A stretch of 40,115 bases of DNA from an uncultured Alphaproteobacteria bacterium (GCA_944393225.1 CALXZK010000014.1:1-40115), one strand, 5' to 3'; shown: positions 1-8,948, counted from the first letter of the stretch. Numbers and translations: made by a program. Notes: generated from the sequence alone by a model not told the origin.

Positions 1-73
1 AGACTCGAACTTCCACGAGAAAACTCTCATAAGTACCTGAAACTTACGCGTCTACCAATTCCGCCATCAGGGC
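1..73 (-). tRNA. tRNA-Leu (anticodon CAG), 3' end cut by the window
   Basis: Read on the minus strand, the RNA starts GCCCTGATGGCGG at base 73. It has a D-loop with GGTAGAC and an anticodon stem TAAGT/ACTTA closing the 7-base loop TTCAGGT, which gives anticodon CAG (leucine codon CUG). A long variable arm (GAGAG TTTT CTC) marks it as class II. The T-loop TTCGAGT is present, but the 3' half of the T stem and the acceptor 3' strand lie beyond base 1. It lies 9 bases upstream of the uppP stop codon, in tandem orientation with it. Confidence 0.93.
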
Positions 74-82
74 ATTTTGCTT

Positions 83-907
83 TTATTGCGTGATGTTTAT
101 ATAGCCATAAGCATTCAATAACAAAATCGTACCAATAACCACTCTATATATTACAAAGGGTAAAAAGGTTGATTTCTTAAGCCACCACATGACTGTATAT
201 ATCGCAATCACAGAAAATATAAACGAATATAAAATTCCGTCAATAGCAAAAATGATGGCGGTTAAATTATTTTGCTTAAACAACTCATAGCCAACCAACA
301 TTCCGGCTCCCAATATGGTTGGAATGGATAATAACATGGAAAATTTGGCAGCTTCTCTTCTTTCCATGCCTAAAAAACGCGCCATGGTTATGGTGATGCC
401 GGATCTGCTTGTACCAGGGATTAAGGCCAAACATTGAGCCAAACCTATCAAAAGAGCATCTAAGACGTTCAAATGTTCTACTTTGCGTACGGTTAATCCA
501 ACTTTATCGGCAATATACAACAAAAGACCATAGCCTAAAATGGTCCAGCCAATGAGCTTGGAACTACGCATCCATTCAACACCTTCAGTCTTTAAAAATA
601 AGCCAAACAACATCGCCGGAATGGAGGCAACAATGACCAACCAAAAAACACGGTTGCCATAGTCTTGAAAGTTGGGTAAAAACCATGATTTTATTAAGCC
701 TTTGAACATTTTCCATAGTTCTTCGGAAAAATATATCATCACGGCAATAATTGAGCCAATGTGCATGGCAACATCCATGGCTTGTCCTTGGTCCGGAAAA
801 GTTGTGAAAATGGAAAATAAAATTAAATGACCGGATGAACTTACCGGCAAAAATTCAGTAATACCCTGTAATAAGGATAGCAAAATTATCTGTGATGTGG
901 TTAACAT
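83..907 (-). CDS. uppP: undecaprenyl-diphosphatase UppP (BacA family)
   Basis: This integral membrane enzyme dephosphorylates undecaprenyl diphosphate to recycle the lipid carrier for peptidoglycan and surface polysaccharides. The 274-residue length is normal for the family. Both active-site signatures are visible: QGITEF with PVSSSGHL at residues 14-28 and PGTSRSG at 164-170 (Arg168). Multiple hydrophobic segments run through the whole chain. The ATG directly follows the stop codon of the upstream response regulator (TAAATG), so the two are almost certainly translationally coupled in an operon that also carries the M23 peptidase and xseA. Confidence 0.96.
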   Translation of the reverse strand: MLTTSQIILLSLLQGITEFLPVSSSGHLILFSIFTTFPDQGQAMDVAMHIGSIIAVMIYFSEELWKMFKGLIKSWFLPNFQDYGNRVFWLVIVASIPAMLFGLFLKTEGVEWMRSSKLIGWTILGYGLLLYIADKVGLTVRKVEHLNVLDALLIGLAQCLALIPGTSRSGITITMARFLGMERREAAKFSMLLSIPTILGAGMLVGYELFKQNNLTAIIFAIDGILYSFIFSVIAIYTVMWWLKKSTFLPFVIYRVVIGTILLLNAYGYINITQ

Positions 908-1333
908 TTATACTCTCTCTTGTTTGATACCTACGGCACTGCAAATGCGTTTTTTTAAAGCAACGGGAGATATGGGTTTGACTAAATATTCTTGAATACC
1001 TAACTCTTTTGCCAGCAAAACAGTTTGCTCTTTGGTGTCTACGGTAACCATAATCAACGGAATGTTTTTATTGCTGCCGTATTGACCGTTTTTGAGCTCT
1101 TTGGCAAATTCTAAACCGGCTTTTTCGGGAATTTGCTGATCAAGCAAAATAAAGTCTATTTTATATTCGTTCAGCATATCGATAGCTTCTTGAATATTAG
1201 CGGCTTCTTTAATTTGCTTAATGCCGATTTGATAAAGTGCCGTTTTAGCAAAAGTGCGTGAAAATTTATCATCATCTACAATTAAGCCGGTTAATGTGTC
1301 AAAACTTAAATTACGATGTAAAATGTCATTCAT
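908..1333 (-). CDS. stand-alone CheY-like response regulator receiver
   Basis: A single receiver domain of 141 residues with no output domain. The acidic pocket is D20-D22, the phosphoacceptor is Asp65 in the strand FILLD, the switch residue is Thr97 (IMVT) and the conserved lysine is Lys119 (YLVKP). It therefore looks phosphorylatable. No histidine kinase is nearby. It sits 13 bases downstream of the M23 peptidase gene and abuts uppP, so it is likely co-expressed with wall-related genes. A role in signalling to wall metabolism is inference only; it could equally be a phosphate sink or chemotaxis-type regulator. Confidence 0.9.
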   Translation of the reverse strand: MNDILHRNLSFDTLTGLIVDDDKFSRTFAKTALYQIGIKQIKEAANIQEAIDMLNEYKIDFILLDQQIPEKAGLEFAKELKNGQYGSNKNIPLIMVTVDTKEQTVLLAKELGIQEYLVKPISPVALKKRICSAVGIKQERV

Positions 1334-1346
1334 GTTCGTATTCTCT

Positions 1347-2195
1347 TTAATTTAATATGGAGCAAGAAATATTTTCTTTTTCCAAATCTAACAAAGCATG
1401 CGGTGTAAAGCGCGTGTCTCTTAAAGAAGCCCCCCAGTGCAAGTGAGGACCGGTAGCGCGTCCGGTTTTGCCGACTTCTCCGATGATGTCTCCTTTTTTG
1501 ACCGCTTGTTTTTCTTTGACGCTGATTTTATTCATATGCGCATAAATTGTTTGCAAACCATGTCCGTGGTCGATTACAACAACATTACCGGAATAAAACG
1601 TGTTGGGTGCGGTTAAAGTGACTATGCCATCTCCGGCAGCTTTAATCGGTGTTCCCAAAGGAGCGGCAATATCGGTGCCGGCATGGGGGTTCATCTTATG
1701 TCCGTTCATTATTCTCTGACCGCCAAAGTTGCCGCTTATTCTGCCTTTTACCGGCTCAATAAAACCATTTTTCCAATAAGTTTCCAATCTATCGCCTTTC
1801 AAAGCGCCGCGGACAAGTGTCCTTTCGCGGTTAATTTCTGCCTGGTCTGCTTTTGATGGAGTTACTTTTCTCGGAGGCAAGCCTTTGATGTTTTGAATAT
1901 CCCAATGGCTCGGGGCGATGTTTATGTCGTAGCTGTAAACATTACCGTCTTTATCGGTTGCTTCTAAAGTCGCACGGCTTTTTTGTTCTCTGGGTAAAGC
2001 AAAAATGAAATCGCCGTTTTTATCTACTTGATGATTGGCGCCGTTAATGCGAATCTTTTGCAAATTTTCTCCATGTCCTTTGATGATTTTGCCTTGAGCC
2101 AATTCGCCGCACAAGGTGATTTCCGGCTTGGCAAAAGCAGCCGAACTTATCAGCATCAAACTACATATCAAACAAGTCAATTTGCAATTTTTCAT
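1347..2195 (-). CDS. secreted M23 (LytM-type) peptidoglycan endopeptidase
   Basis: Residues 1-22 form a signal peptide ending SSAAFA. The C-terminal half is a LytM/M23 zinc metallopeptidase domain. Metal and catalytic residues are His171 and Asp175 (HAGTD), His220 (IYAH) and the HLH pair at 251-253 in the GPHLHWG motif, so the site looks active rather than degenerate. The N-terminal part (about residues 25-130) is a beta-rich region with no LysM recognised. The start lies 35 bases inside the 3' end of xseA in another frame; the next downstream Met would destroy the signal peptide, so this start is kept. It likely cleaves periplasmic peptidoglycan cross-links. Confidence 0.92.
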   Translation of the reverse strand: MKNCKLTCLICSLMLISSAAFAKPEITLCGELAQGKIIKGHGENLQKIRINGANHQVDKNGDFIFALPREQKSRATLEATDKDGNVYSYDINIAPSHWDIQNIKGLPPRKVTPSKADQAEINRERTLVRGALKGDRLETYWKNGFIEPVKGRISGNFGGQRIMNGHKMNPHAGTDIAAPLGTPIKAAGDGIVTLTAPNTFYSGNVVVIDHGHGLQTIYAHMNKISVKEKQAVKKGDIIGEVGKTGRATGPHLHWGASLRDTRFTPHALLDLEKENISCSILN

Positions 2196-3573
2196 TCTTT
2201 GTTTTTACCTTCTTTTCTTTATTAACTTCGGTCTTGCGGGGTTCTGCAGAGGGATAAGTTTTGATATTGCCGTCAATCAGCTTAATATCTAAGCTTTCGG
2301 CAGCTTTGGCTTGCTCAATCGTATATATGGTTTGCATATCTTGATTGCGTACCCAAGCAAAACCTCGTTTCAAAACCGAATCAATCGAAACTGAATCTAA
2401 TCTAAGCGATAAATTCTTTAAATTTTCTTGATTTTTTTCAAAAATATTTTTGATGTAATATGGTTTTAAGGCGCAACGCTCGAGCATGGCTTGTTTGTTA
2501 TTCAACAAATTTTTAAAAGAAATTTGCAATCTTTCAATTCTGTCATCAAAGCGCTGGGTGATTTCCGCCAAAATTTGTGATAGGTTCGGAATGCCGCGGC
2601 GCAGCGCTTCAAGCTGATTGTTCCTTTCAGCAAAATAGCGCAAAACACCATTACTCATGCGGCTTTGCAAAGTGTTAATTTGCATTTGCAATTCGGCTTT
2701 GACCGGAACGGCAAACTCAGCCGCACCGGTCGGTGTGGGCGCGCGTTTGTCGGAAACATAGTCAATAAGCATGGTGTCGGTTTCGTGTCCGACAGCGGAG
2801 ATAATCGGAATTTCAGAATCATAAACGGCACGGATGACACATTCTTCATTAAACGGCCAGAGGTCTTCCAAACTGCCGCCGCCTCGTGCAACAATCAAAA
2901 CATCGGGACGGGGAATGTTCCCTTGCGGAAATTGGTTAAAACCATTAATAGCTGCGGCAATTTTTTCGGCAGCGCCTTCACCTTGAACCGGTGTTGGCCA
3001 TAATAAAATCGGGGTTGGAAAACGGTCACGCACACGATGAATGATATCTCTTATCACCGCACCGCTTGCTGATGTGACAACGCCAATGGTTTTGGGTAAG
3101 AAAGGAATGGGCTTTTTGTGCGCCAAATCAAACAAACCTTCAGCAGCAAATTTTTTCTTGCGTTCTTCAAGAAGTTTGAGCAAGGCACCGGTGCCGGCAA
3201 TTTCCATTTGTTCAATTACCAATTGGTAAGATGATTTTCCGGCAAAGGTGGTGATTTTACCTGTGGCAATAACCTCTAATCCGTCTTCGGGCTTGAAGGG
3301 TAGGTGCATGGCAACGCCTTTCCATATCACAGCGGATAAAACAGCGTTTTCATCTTTTAAGGATAAGTACCAGTGACCGGAATCAGCTCTTTTGCCGCCG
3401 AAAATTTCACCTTTAATGCGTACGTGATTGAACTTTGTCTCAACAAAGCGTTTGATTTCGGCAGAAATTTCACTGACCGTAAATTCTTTTTCTTGTTCCG
3501 GTTCAGGTTGGGGCGCAGTTACAGGTTTTGGCGCCGGTGCCGGACGTTGCATAAAATCTAATAAATCTTCCAT
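2161..3573 (-). CDS. xseA: exodeoxyribonuclease VII large subunit XseA
   Basis: Large subunit of exonuclease VII, which degrades single-stranded DNA from both ends. The 470-residue product has an N-terminal OB-fold (about residues 30-130, with GHWYLSLKD) followed by the catalytic core with [13 protein letters not shown] and [18 protein letters not shown] motifs, then a coiled-coil-rich region. A proline/glutamine-rich stretch near residues 10-27 is an N-terminal extension. The final 35 bases overlap the start of the M23 peptidase gene. It is probably the first gene of the minus-strand operon that ends in uppP. The small subunit xseB is not in this window. Confidence 0.95.
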   Translation of the reverse strand: MEDLLDFMQRPAPAPKPVTAPQPEPEQEKEFTVSEISAEIKRFVETKFNHVRIKGEIFGGKRADSGHWYLSLKDENAVLSAVIWKGVAMHLPFKPEDGLEVIATGKITTFAGKSSYQLVIEQMEIAGTGALLKLLEERKKKFAAEGLFDLAHKKPIPFLPKTIGVVTSASGAVIRDIIHRVRDRFPTPILLWPTPVQGEGAAEKIAAAINGFNQFPQGNIPRPDVLIVARGGGSLEDLWPFNEECVIRAVYDSEIPIISAVGHETDTMLIDYVSDKRAPTPTGAAEFAVPVKAELQMQINTLQSRMSNGVLRYFAERNNQLEALRRGIPNLSQILAEITQRFDDRIERLQISFKNLLNNKQAMLERCALKPYYIKNIFEKNQENLKNLSLRLDSVSIDSVLKRGFAWVRNQDMQTIYTIEQAKAAESLDIKLIDGNIKTYPSAEPRKTEVNKEKKVKTKNEKLQIDLFDM

Positions 3574-3649
3574 TTTCTTATCCTTAAAAACTTGAGACGC
3601 ATTATAAAAGTGAATATTGCTTTTGTTAAGGATAGATTTTGCTGATGTG

Positions 3650-3686
3650 AAAAAAAAGCCTGTTCTTTGTGAAAGGACAGGCTTTT
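3650..3686 (-). terminator. intrinsic terminator after the triple-repeat secreted protein
   Basis: The arms AAGCCTGTTCTTT (3656-3668) and AAAGGACAGGCTT (3672-3684) form a 13-bp stem with one G-T pair and a 3-base loop. Read on the minus strand it is followed by a run of T (plus-strand A run at 3650-3657). It ends the mtaB-ftsY-secreted protein transcript just before xseA. Confidence 0.85.
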
Positions 3687-3692
3687 ACTTTT

Positions 3693-4814
3693 TTATCGGC
3701 AGAGGTTTTGGGCTTCCATGTTTTGTAACATATCTTTTTCTTCTATATTCAAAAACTCAGCAATTTTGTTTAATGGAATATGGCAGGTCTTTTTATATTC
3801 GGTGCTTTCGCCGTTAAAAGTCAGTGTGTTGTGGAAAGTTAAAACACATTCATTGTCGACTTTTGCCGAACTCATTGTGTTTTTGACAGTGATGTTTCCC
3901 GTGGAAGTTGTTTCCGAAGCACCTTGATGATAGGAGGCGGCACCCAGACAATTTATGAGCTCGTCTTTCAGCCCGATGGTGATATATTGCGGCGTGTATT
4001 GACTGATTGCTTTGTCGCCGATCAAGGTTTTGATGTCTTCCATGGTTTTAATTGAAGAGAGTTTGTCGAGTGGAATATATAAATCAAAATCGGCATATTT
4101 AACGTGGCAACCTTTTTCTTCAATGCCGATAATTTCGGCTTTTTCGGTGATAAAGAAAATTTGTTTTTCTTCACTTGCCGGTTGGCATTGTTTTAATGCT
4201 GTTTGAAAAGCTTCCGATAAGGTTTGTATGTTATCAGCTAAAGACTTTTGTTCTTCTTTGCTTGGTTCTTGTTCTTTTATTTGACAATCTTCAGCTATTG
4301 TTTGAGCCCAAACAATATTAAATTTTCCGTCAGTCATGGTTTGTTGCATTGGCTGTTTTGCTATGCGTCCATCACCATAATCAATGGTGGAGTAGGTGGT
4401 AAATGTGGCGGTAACAGGAGTGGTTGAACGGTCTTGCATGGCAGAAACAATATCTTTTTGTCGGCTGGAGGGAATTGTGCAGTTATAGACGGTATCTGCA
4501 AGTCCGGATATTTTTTGATGAACGGAAAACTGGCATTTCCCTTGCTCGTCATAACCGATAATATTTACATTAACGGAAAGTTTGGCATTACCAAGCATGG
4601 GAATACCTTGTCCTAAATCAGGGTTGTTTTTGATAAAATCTTCTTGGTAGGGGGTACAAGTTTGGGCGGCATTGATTAATTCTGGAGAAAAATTATATAA
4701 TTTTACTTCAGATGTTTTTGTGGTTATGCTTTCTGTCCCAATGGATACTTCTTGAGCTTGAGCCGGTAAGATGGAAGCTACTGAGAGAAAACTTAATAAA
4801 ATTAATTTTTTCAT
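3693..4814 (-). CDS. secreted protein with three cysteine-containing repeats, function unknown
   Basis: I do not recognise the family. Residues 1-20 are a signal peptide (ending PAQA, then QEV), so the 373-residue product is probably periplasmic. The mature part appears to contain three divergent copies of one unit. Each unit has a first cysteine (C53, C210, C289), a second cysteine in a G/E-x-C context (C94, C236, C323), then a C/Y-x-IP segment followed by a helix (C112-T-I-P, Y246-I-P, C344-H-I-P). The paired cysteines suggest disulfides. It begins 14 bases after the ftsY stop and is probably in the same transcript; a terminator follows. Confidence 0.8.
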   Translation of the reverse strand: MKKLILLSFLSVASILPAQAQEVSIGTESITTKTSEVKLYNFSPELINAAQTCTPYQEDFIKNNPDLGQGIPMLGNAKLSVNVNIIGYDEQGKCQFSVHQKISGLADTVYNCTIPSSRQKDIVSAMQDRSTTPVTATFTTYSTIDYGDGRIAKQPMQQTMTDGKFNIVWAQTIAEDCQIKEQEPSKEEQKSLADNIQTLSEAFQTALKQCQPASEEKQIFFITEKAEIIGIEEKGCHVKYADFDLYIPLDKLSSIKTMEDIKTLIGDKAISQYTPQYITIGLKDELINCLGAASYHQGASETTSTGNITVKNTMSSAKVDNECVLTFHNTLTFNGESTEYKKTCHIPLNKIAEFLNIEEKDMLQNMEAQNLCR

Positions 4815-4828
4815 TTGTTTTTCCTTCC

Positions 4829-5746
4829 TTATTTTAATCCCATTAAACTATTGGCAAAGTCATGCGCGTTAAATTCATCTAAGTCATCAATTCCTTCCCC
4901 GATACCGATGAAGTGAATGGGGGTGGGGTTCTCCTCGGCAATAGCTACCAAAATTCCGCCTTTGGAACTGCCATCGAGTTTGGTAATCACCAATCCGTTT
5001 ACATCAACCATTTCTTTGAATGTTTTGACTTGTGATAAGGCATTTTGTCCGGTAGTGGCATCTAAGGTCAGCAAGGTGGAATGCGGCGCATCGGGAATTT
5101 GTTTTTTGATGACGCGGACAATCTTTTTTAATTCTTCCATTAAGTTGATTTTATTTTGCAATCTGCCTGCCGTATCAATAAACACAATATCATCGCCTTC
5201 TTTTTGCGCTTCTTTTAATCCGTCAAAGCACAAACCTGCGGCATCACATTCCGGTTTGCCGGTAAAGACTCTGATTTGGTTTCTGTCTCCCCAGACTTGC
5301 AGTTGCTCAACAGCGGCGGCGCGGAAGGTGTCGCCTGCTATCAGAGAAACTTTCATGCCTTGTGCTTTATATTTAGAAGCCAATTTGCCGATGGTGGTGG
5401 TTTTGCCGGCACCGTTAACGCCCACCATCAAGATAACATAAGGCTTATGCTCTTTATTGATGGATAGAGGTGCTTGGCAAGGAGTTAAAATTTGTTCAAC
5501 ATCTGATGCCAATTCTTGTTTGATTTCTTGCTCATCGGCATCTTTATCTAATTTGCGTTTGGCAAAGTTTTGCAAAATCTTGGTAGAGGCTTTGATGCCG
5601 ATATCGGAAGTTATCAGTAGCTCTTCCAGTTCTTCTAAAGTTTGTTCGTCAACTTTTTTCTTGGTGAAAATGTCGGTGATACCGCCGGAGAGTTTATCGG
5701 AAGTTTTCTTTAAGCCTAAGCCCAGTTTTTGAAAAAAATTAGTCAT
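4829..5746 (-). CDS. ftsY: signal recognition particle receptor FtsY
   Basis: SRP receptor GTPase that docks ribosome-SRP complexes at the inner membrane. The 305-residue product has an N-terminal helical N domain and a G domain with GVNGAGKTTTIGKLA (P-loop), DTFRAAAVEQL, DTAGR and TKLDGSSKGG. The long acidic A domain of enterobacterial FtsY is absent. I chose the start at 5746 because AGGAGA lies 7 bases upstream and the ATG overlaps the mtaB stop (ATGACTAA). A longer reading frame opens 51 bases upstream but has no such support. mtaB-ftsY is one transcription unit. Confidence 0.95.
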   Translation of the reverse strand: MTNFFQKLGLGLKKTSDKLSGGITDIFTKKKVDEQTLEELEELLITSDIGIKASTKILQNFAKRKLDKDADEQEIKQELASDVEQILTPCQAPLSINKEHKPYVILMVGVNGAGKTTTIGKLASKYKAQGMKVSLIAGDTFRAAAVEQLQVWGDRNQIRVFTGKPECDAAGLCFDGLKEAQKEGDDIVFIDTAGRLQNKINLMEELKKIVRVIKKQIPDAPHSTLLTLDATTGQNALSQVKTFKEMVDVNGLVITKLDGSSKGGILVAIAEENPTPIHFIGIGEGIDDLDEFNAHDFANSLMGLK

Positions 5747-6776
5747 CGATACATTCTCCTTCCAAGCGTAATCTTCTGGCGCGGTCTTTTCTGACATTAA
5801 CGGGAACTTGCGGCATGGCGGCTGCCGGTGTGCCGGAGCGTTCCGAATAAGGAAAAACGTGCAATTTGTTGATGCCGGCTTCTCTTACCAGTTTGACGGT
5901 GTTTTCAAATTGCTCTTCGGTTTCGGTCGGAAAACCACAGATAAAATCAGAACCGAAAGTGGCTTCGGGACGAACGGCGCGAATCTTGTTACACAGATTT
6001 ATCACATCTTCTCTTGAGTGACGGCGGCGCATTCTTTTTAATATCAGATTATCACCGGATTGAATGGATAAGTGAAAATGCGGATAAATTCTTTTATCTT
6101 TGCCCACTAAGGCGATAAACTCATCATCCAAAGCGGCAGGGTCTAATGAACCAAATTGCAAACTCGGCAATTCGGGAATCTGTTCCAAAATATGTTTAAC
6201 CAAGCCGGAAAAAGAAGGTTGGTAGGAGCAAGCATCGACACCGGTCAAACAAATTTCTTTAAACCCTTGTTCCAGCAATTTGCGAATCTGTTTAATGACA
6301 TCTTCTTCTTTAACTGAGCGATTGTTGCCTCGAGCATAAGGAATGATGCAGTAGGTACAGCGGTGGTTGCAACCTTGCTGGATTTGCACAAAAGCTTTGT
6401 GTCTGCCCTCGAATCCGGTGATGATGTATTTGTCATAAGAATCATAATTGAAAATATCGCTGACGACTTCTTTTTCTTGCGAATCGATATAGTTTTCAAT
6501 TTCGGCTTTTTCTTTGTTGCCTAGAACCAAATCAACCTCAGGCATGTCGGCAAATTTTTTGGTGGCAACCTGAGCTGCACAGCCGGTGACAACAATTTTG
6601 GCATCGGGATTTTCTTTGCGCAATTTGCGAATCGTTTGTCGACACTGACGTTCGGCTTCTCCGGTTACAGCGCAGGTATTAACGATAATCACATTATTTA
6701 AATTGCCTAATTTTTCTTTTAAAACTTCCGACTCATAGCTGTTAATTCGGCAGCCTAAGGTGACAACTTCTACCAC
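5739..6776 (-). CDS. mtaB: tRNA t6A37 methylthiotransferase MtaB, short C terminus
   Basis: Radical-SAM enzyme that adds a methylthio group to t6A37 in tRNA. The N-terminal UPF0004 domain shows LGCR, NTCAVTGEAERQ and GCAAQ, and the radical-SAM core shows the CNHRCTYC cluster motif. The start is GTG with GAGAGGAA upstream. The 345-residue product ends at RLRLEGECIDD, about where the C-terminal TRAM RNA-binding domain would begin; MtaB proteins are usually above 400 residues. The stop overlaps the ftsY start by 8 bases and no TRAM-like sequence was noticed in another frame, so the short form looks genuine rather than frameshifted. Confidence 0.9.
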   Translation of the reverse strand: MVEVVTLGCRINSYESEVLKEKLGNLNNVIIVNTCAVTGEAERQCRQTIRKLRKENPDAKIVVTGCAAQVATKKFADMPEVDLVLGNKEKAEIENYIDSQEKEVVSDIFNYDSYDKYIITGFEGRHKAFVQIQQGCNHRCTYCIIPYARGNNRSVKEEDVIKQIRKLLEQGFKEICLTGVDACSYQPSFSGLVKHILEQIPELPSLQFGSLDPAALDDEFIALVGKDKRIYPHFHLSIQSGDNLILKRMRRRHSREDVINLCNKIRAVRPEATFGSDFICGFPTETEEQFENTVKLVREAGINKLHVFPYSERSGTPAAAMPQVPVNVRKDRARRLRLEGECIDD

Positions 6777-6802
6777 AAAAAATTCCTCTCTTTATCTATA
6801 AA

Positions 6803-6846
6803 AAAAATTCCTCTTCTTTTGCTTTTATAATAAAAGAAGAGGAATT
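6803..6846 (-). terminator. intrinsic terminator of ldh
   Basis: A perfect 15-bp inverted repeat: AATTCCTCTTCTTTT at 6806-6820 and its complement at 6832-6846, with an 11-base loop. On the minus strand it is followed by seven T. It lies between the ldh stop and the mtaB start and should isolate the two genes. Confidence 0.9.
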
Positions 6847-6867
6847 GCAAATGTTTCGTATCAGCTG

Positions 6868-7821
6868 TTATTTAGCGTCTTTGCTGATCAATTCCAAAGC
6901 TTGATCAGAATATTGTTTCATGACTAAAGCGCTTTCACGCAAAGCAGAAGCTTCTTCTTCATTCAAATGCGGTTTGATAACTTGATGAACACCGCGTTTG
7001 CCGATAACTGTCGGTAAAGACAAGCATACGCCTTTAACACCTTCAACATCATCATGATGAGAAGATACGGTCAAAATGGCATATTCATTGTTGGTGATAG
7101 CTTGGCAGATACGGCTCAATGCACCGGCAATACCATAGAATGTTGCGCCTTTGCCATCAATAATTTTGTAGGCAGAGTTACGAACACCATCATCAATTTC
7201 TGCTTTAACGGCGGGAGTCAAAGGTTTGCCAATCATGCGAGCCAAGTCTTCAATGTGAACGGAACCGGCATCGCCAGCAGACCATACCAAAACCTCACTA
7301 TCGCCGTGTTCACCCAAAACATAAGAGTGGATGGATTGCGGAGAAACACCTAAATGATAACCGAGCAAGGTTCTGAAACGAGAAGTATCCAAAACCGTAC
7401 CGGAACCGATAACTCTTTCTTTCGGAAAGCCGGAAAGTTTGATGGCAACTTCGGTCATGATATCTGCCGGATTGGCGGTGATGATCAAGGTTGTATCCGG
7501 AGCATATTTGGCAATTTGCGGAATGATGCTTTCAAAAATTTTAACATTTCGACCTAACAAATCAATACGGGTTTCGCCCGGTTTTTGGTTGGCACCGGCG
7601 GTAACAATAACAATTTCTGCACCTTTCAAATCTTCATATGTGCCGGCTTTGATTTTGTTGGCATAAGCAAAAGGAGCGGCATGGGCAATATCCATAGCTT
7701 CGGCTTGCGCTTTTTTCTCATTGGCATCAATCAAAACAACTTTACGAGCAACACCTTTCATTACAAGTGCAAATGCGGTTGCACTGCCGACAGAACCTGC
7801 TCCGATAATTCCTACTTTCAT
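6868..7821 (-). CDS. ldh: L-lactate dehydrogenase
   Basis: NAD-dependent reduction of pyruvate to L-lactate, a fermentative redox sink. The 317-residue product has the Rossmann motif GAGSVG at residues 7-12, Asp145 and Arg148 (DTSRFR) and catalytic His172 (GEHGDSE). The specificity loop reads GANQKPGETR, with Gln79 where malate dehydrogenases carry Arg, which supports lactate rather than malate dehydrogenase. A strong AAGGAGG site precedes the ATG. It appears to be a single-gene unit bounded by terminators on both sides. Confidence 0.92.
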   Translation of the reverse strand: MKVGIIGAGSVGSATAFALVMKGVARKVVLIDANEKKAQAEAMDIAHAAPFAYANKIKAGTYEDLKGAEIVIVTAGANQKPGETRIDLLGRNVKIFESIIPQIAKYAPDTTLIITANPADIMTEVAIKLSGFPKERVIGSGTVLDTSRFRTLLGYHLGVSPQSIHSYVLGEHGDSEVLVWSAGDAGSVHIEDLARMIGKPLTPAVKAEIDDGVRNSAYKIIDGKGATFYGIAGALSRICQAITNNEYAILTVSSHHDDVEGVKGVCLSLPTVIGKRGVHQVIKPHLNEEEASALRESALVMKQYSDQALELISKDAK

Positions 7822-7907
7822 ATTTCCTCCTTAGGGGTTTGGTTATAACCCAATCAATTATTTTTTTTCTCGTTATTATATATAGGGATTTATTTTTCAA
7901 AAACAAC

Positions 7908-7936
7908 AAAAAAAGGCAACCGAAAGGCTGCCTTTT
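7908..7936 (-). terminator. intrinsic terminator of the acidic membrane protein gene
   Basis: On the minus strand GGCAGCC TTTC GGTTGCC forms a 7-bp stem with one G-T pair and a 4-base loop, followed by seven T. It lies between the stop at 7959 and the ldh start. Confidence 0.85.
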
Positions 7937-7958
7937 TGTAACTTTTTTTTTCAATTTG

Positions 7959-8306
7959 TTACTCAGGAAGAACAGTCTCTTCTTCATCCATGGTAGCTTC
8001 AGATGTTTCTTCAACATCAACGGCACCATCGTCTTCAGGAGCACCTTCTTCAATGATAATGTCTTCGGTGGTTTCTTGGACATTGACAACATCACTGTCT
8101 TCGGCAGGAGCAGTTTGTTCCGGTTGAGCAGCTGCATTTTCTGCTTGAGAAACAGCAGCACTTACTCCGTTTGTAATGTCAGCCATGTCTTTTTCAACAG
8201 CGGCTTGAGCTTCCGGTTCGTGAGTGATGTTTTGTTCGGTTTTAACAAAATGTCCGATTAACAATAAAATGGCAACGACCAAAATAATGTATGCTAGTTT
8301 TTTCAT
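7959..8306 (-). CDS. small membrane-anchored acidic protein, function unknown
   Basis: 115 residues. Residues 4-20 form a single hydrophobic helix after MKK, without a convincing cleavage site, so it is probably a signal anchor. The rest (from about residue 22) is low-complexity and strongly acidic, rich in Glu, Asp, Ala and Thr, with no cysteine and no predicted fold that I recognise. A good promoter precedes it and a terminator follows it, so it is a monocistronic, deliberately expressed gene. No function can be assigned. Confidence 0.75.
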   Translation of the reverse strand: MKKLAYIILVVAILLLIGHFVKTEQNITHEPEAQAAVEKDMADITNGVSAAVSQAENAAAQPEQTAPAEDSDVVNVQETTEDIIIEEGAPEDDGAVDVEETSEATMDEEETVLPE

Positions 8307-8351
8307 TGTATTATCCTTAAAAAGTAAAACTATAAATGGTGTATGCGTATA

Positions 8352-8380
8352 TTAATATATTATCAATATGGGTTAGTCAA
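8352..8380 (-). promoter_or_regulatory. sigma70-type promoter for the acidic membrane protein
   Basis: On the minus strand TTGACT (plus 8375-8380) and TATTAA (plus 8352-8357) are separated by exactly 17 bases, about 45 bases upstream of the ATG at 8306. The match is close to the housekeeping consensus. Confidence 0.55.
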
Positions 8381-8510
8381 TATGTCTAAGGATGTATGTA
8401 GGCTTTTTTTTAATCTTTTATCCACTTGTTAGGATGTGTTATGAGGGTTGAAAAATAAGGGATTATCAAAAACTTGATATCTTTTTTGAAATTGATATGA
8501 AAAATAATGC

Positions 8511-8540
8511 TTGTCAAATTATATATTTTTGTGCTATCTA
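8511..8540 (+). promoter_or_regulatory. sigma70-type promoter for acpP
   Basis: TTGTCA (8511-8516), an 18-base spacer, then TATCTA (8535-8540), giving a 57-base leader before the acpP ATG. The GCTATCT context of the -10 element resembles alphaproteobacterial housekeeping promoters. Confidence 0.55.
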
Positions 8541-8597
8541 CCAAAGCACAGGTTGTTGACCTGAATAATTTGTTTTAATTTTATGAGGTTTTATCAT

Positions 8598-8831
8598 ATG
8601 ACTGATGTAGCAAACCGCGTTAAAAAAATCGTTGCTGAACACTTAGGTGTTGAAGAAGCAAAAGTTACCGATACTGCTAGCTTCATTGACGATTTGGGCG
8701 CTGATAGCTTGGATACTGTTGAATTGGTTATGGCTTTCGAAGAAGAATTCGGTTGCGAAATTCCTGACGAAGCTGCTGAAAAAATTCTCACAGTTAAAGA
8801 TGCTATTGACTATCTTTCTAAAAATGCTTAA
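8598..8831 (+). CDS. acpP: acyl carrier protein AcpP
   Basis: Carrier for growing acyl chains in type II fatty acid synthesis. 77 residues, with Ser37 in [10 protein letters not shown] as the 4'-phosphopantetheine attachment site and the usual four-helix acidic sequence. The start at 8598 is chosen because GAGG sits 9 bases upstream and the product then begins MTDVANRV; an in-frame ATG five codons earlier lacks this spacing. It is followed by its own terminator and then fabF. This is the canonical housekeeping copy; three divergent relatives lie 3 kb downstream. Confidence 0.97.
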   Translation: MTDVANRVKKIVAEHLGVEEAKVTDTASFIDDLGADSLDTVELVMAFEEEFGCEIPDEAAEKILTVKDAIDYLSKNA

Positions 8832-8860
8832 GCCTTATTTAGCATTTGAATAATGATGAA

Positions 8861-8886
8861 ACTCGCTTGACTAAGCGAGTTTTTTC
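8861..8886 (+). terminator. intrinsic terminator after acpP
   Basis: ACTCGCTT GACT AAGCGAGT is a perfect 8-bp stem with a 4-base loop followed by T6. It probably lets acpP be made in excess over fabF. Confidence 0.9.
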
Positions 8887-8948
8887 ATATACAAACTTTA
8901 CAAAAGCTATGTTTAGCTGTTTGAAGAAATTTTTTATGAGGTAATTAT

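Noticed and set aside
4917..5441. 174-codon plus-strand frame opposite ftsY
   Set aside because: Antisense shadow; ftsY motifs are unambiguous on the other strand.
8418..8426. DnaA-box-like TTATCCACT upstream of acpP
   Set aside because: Single site with a mismatch and no cluster, so no basis for an origin.
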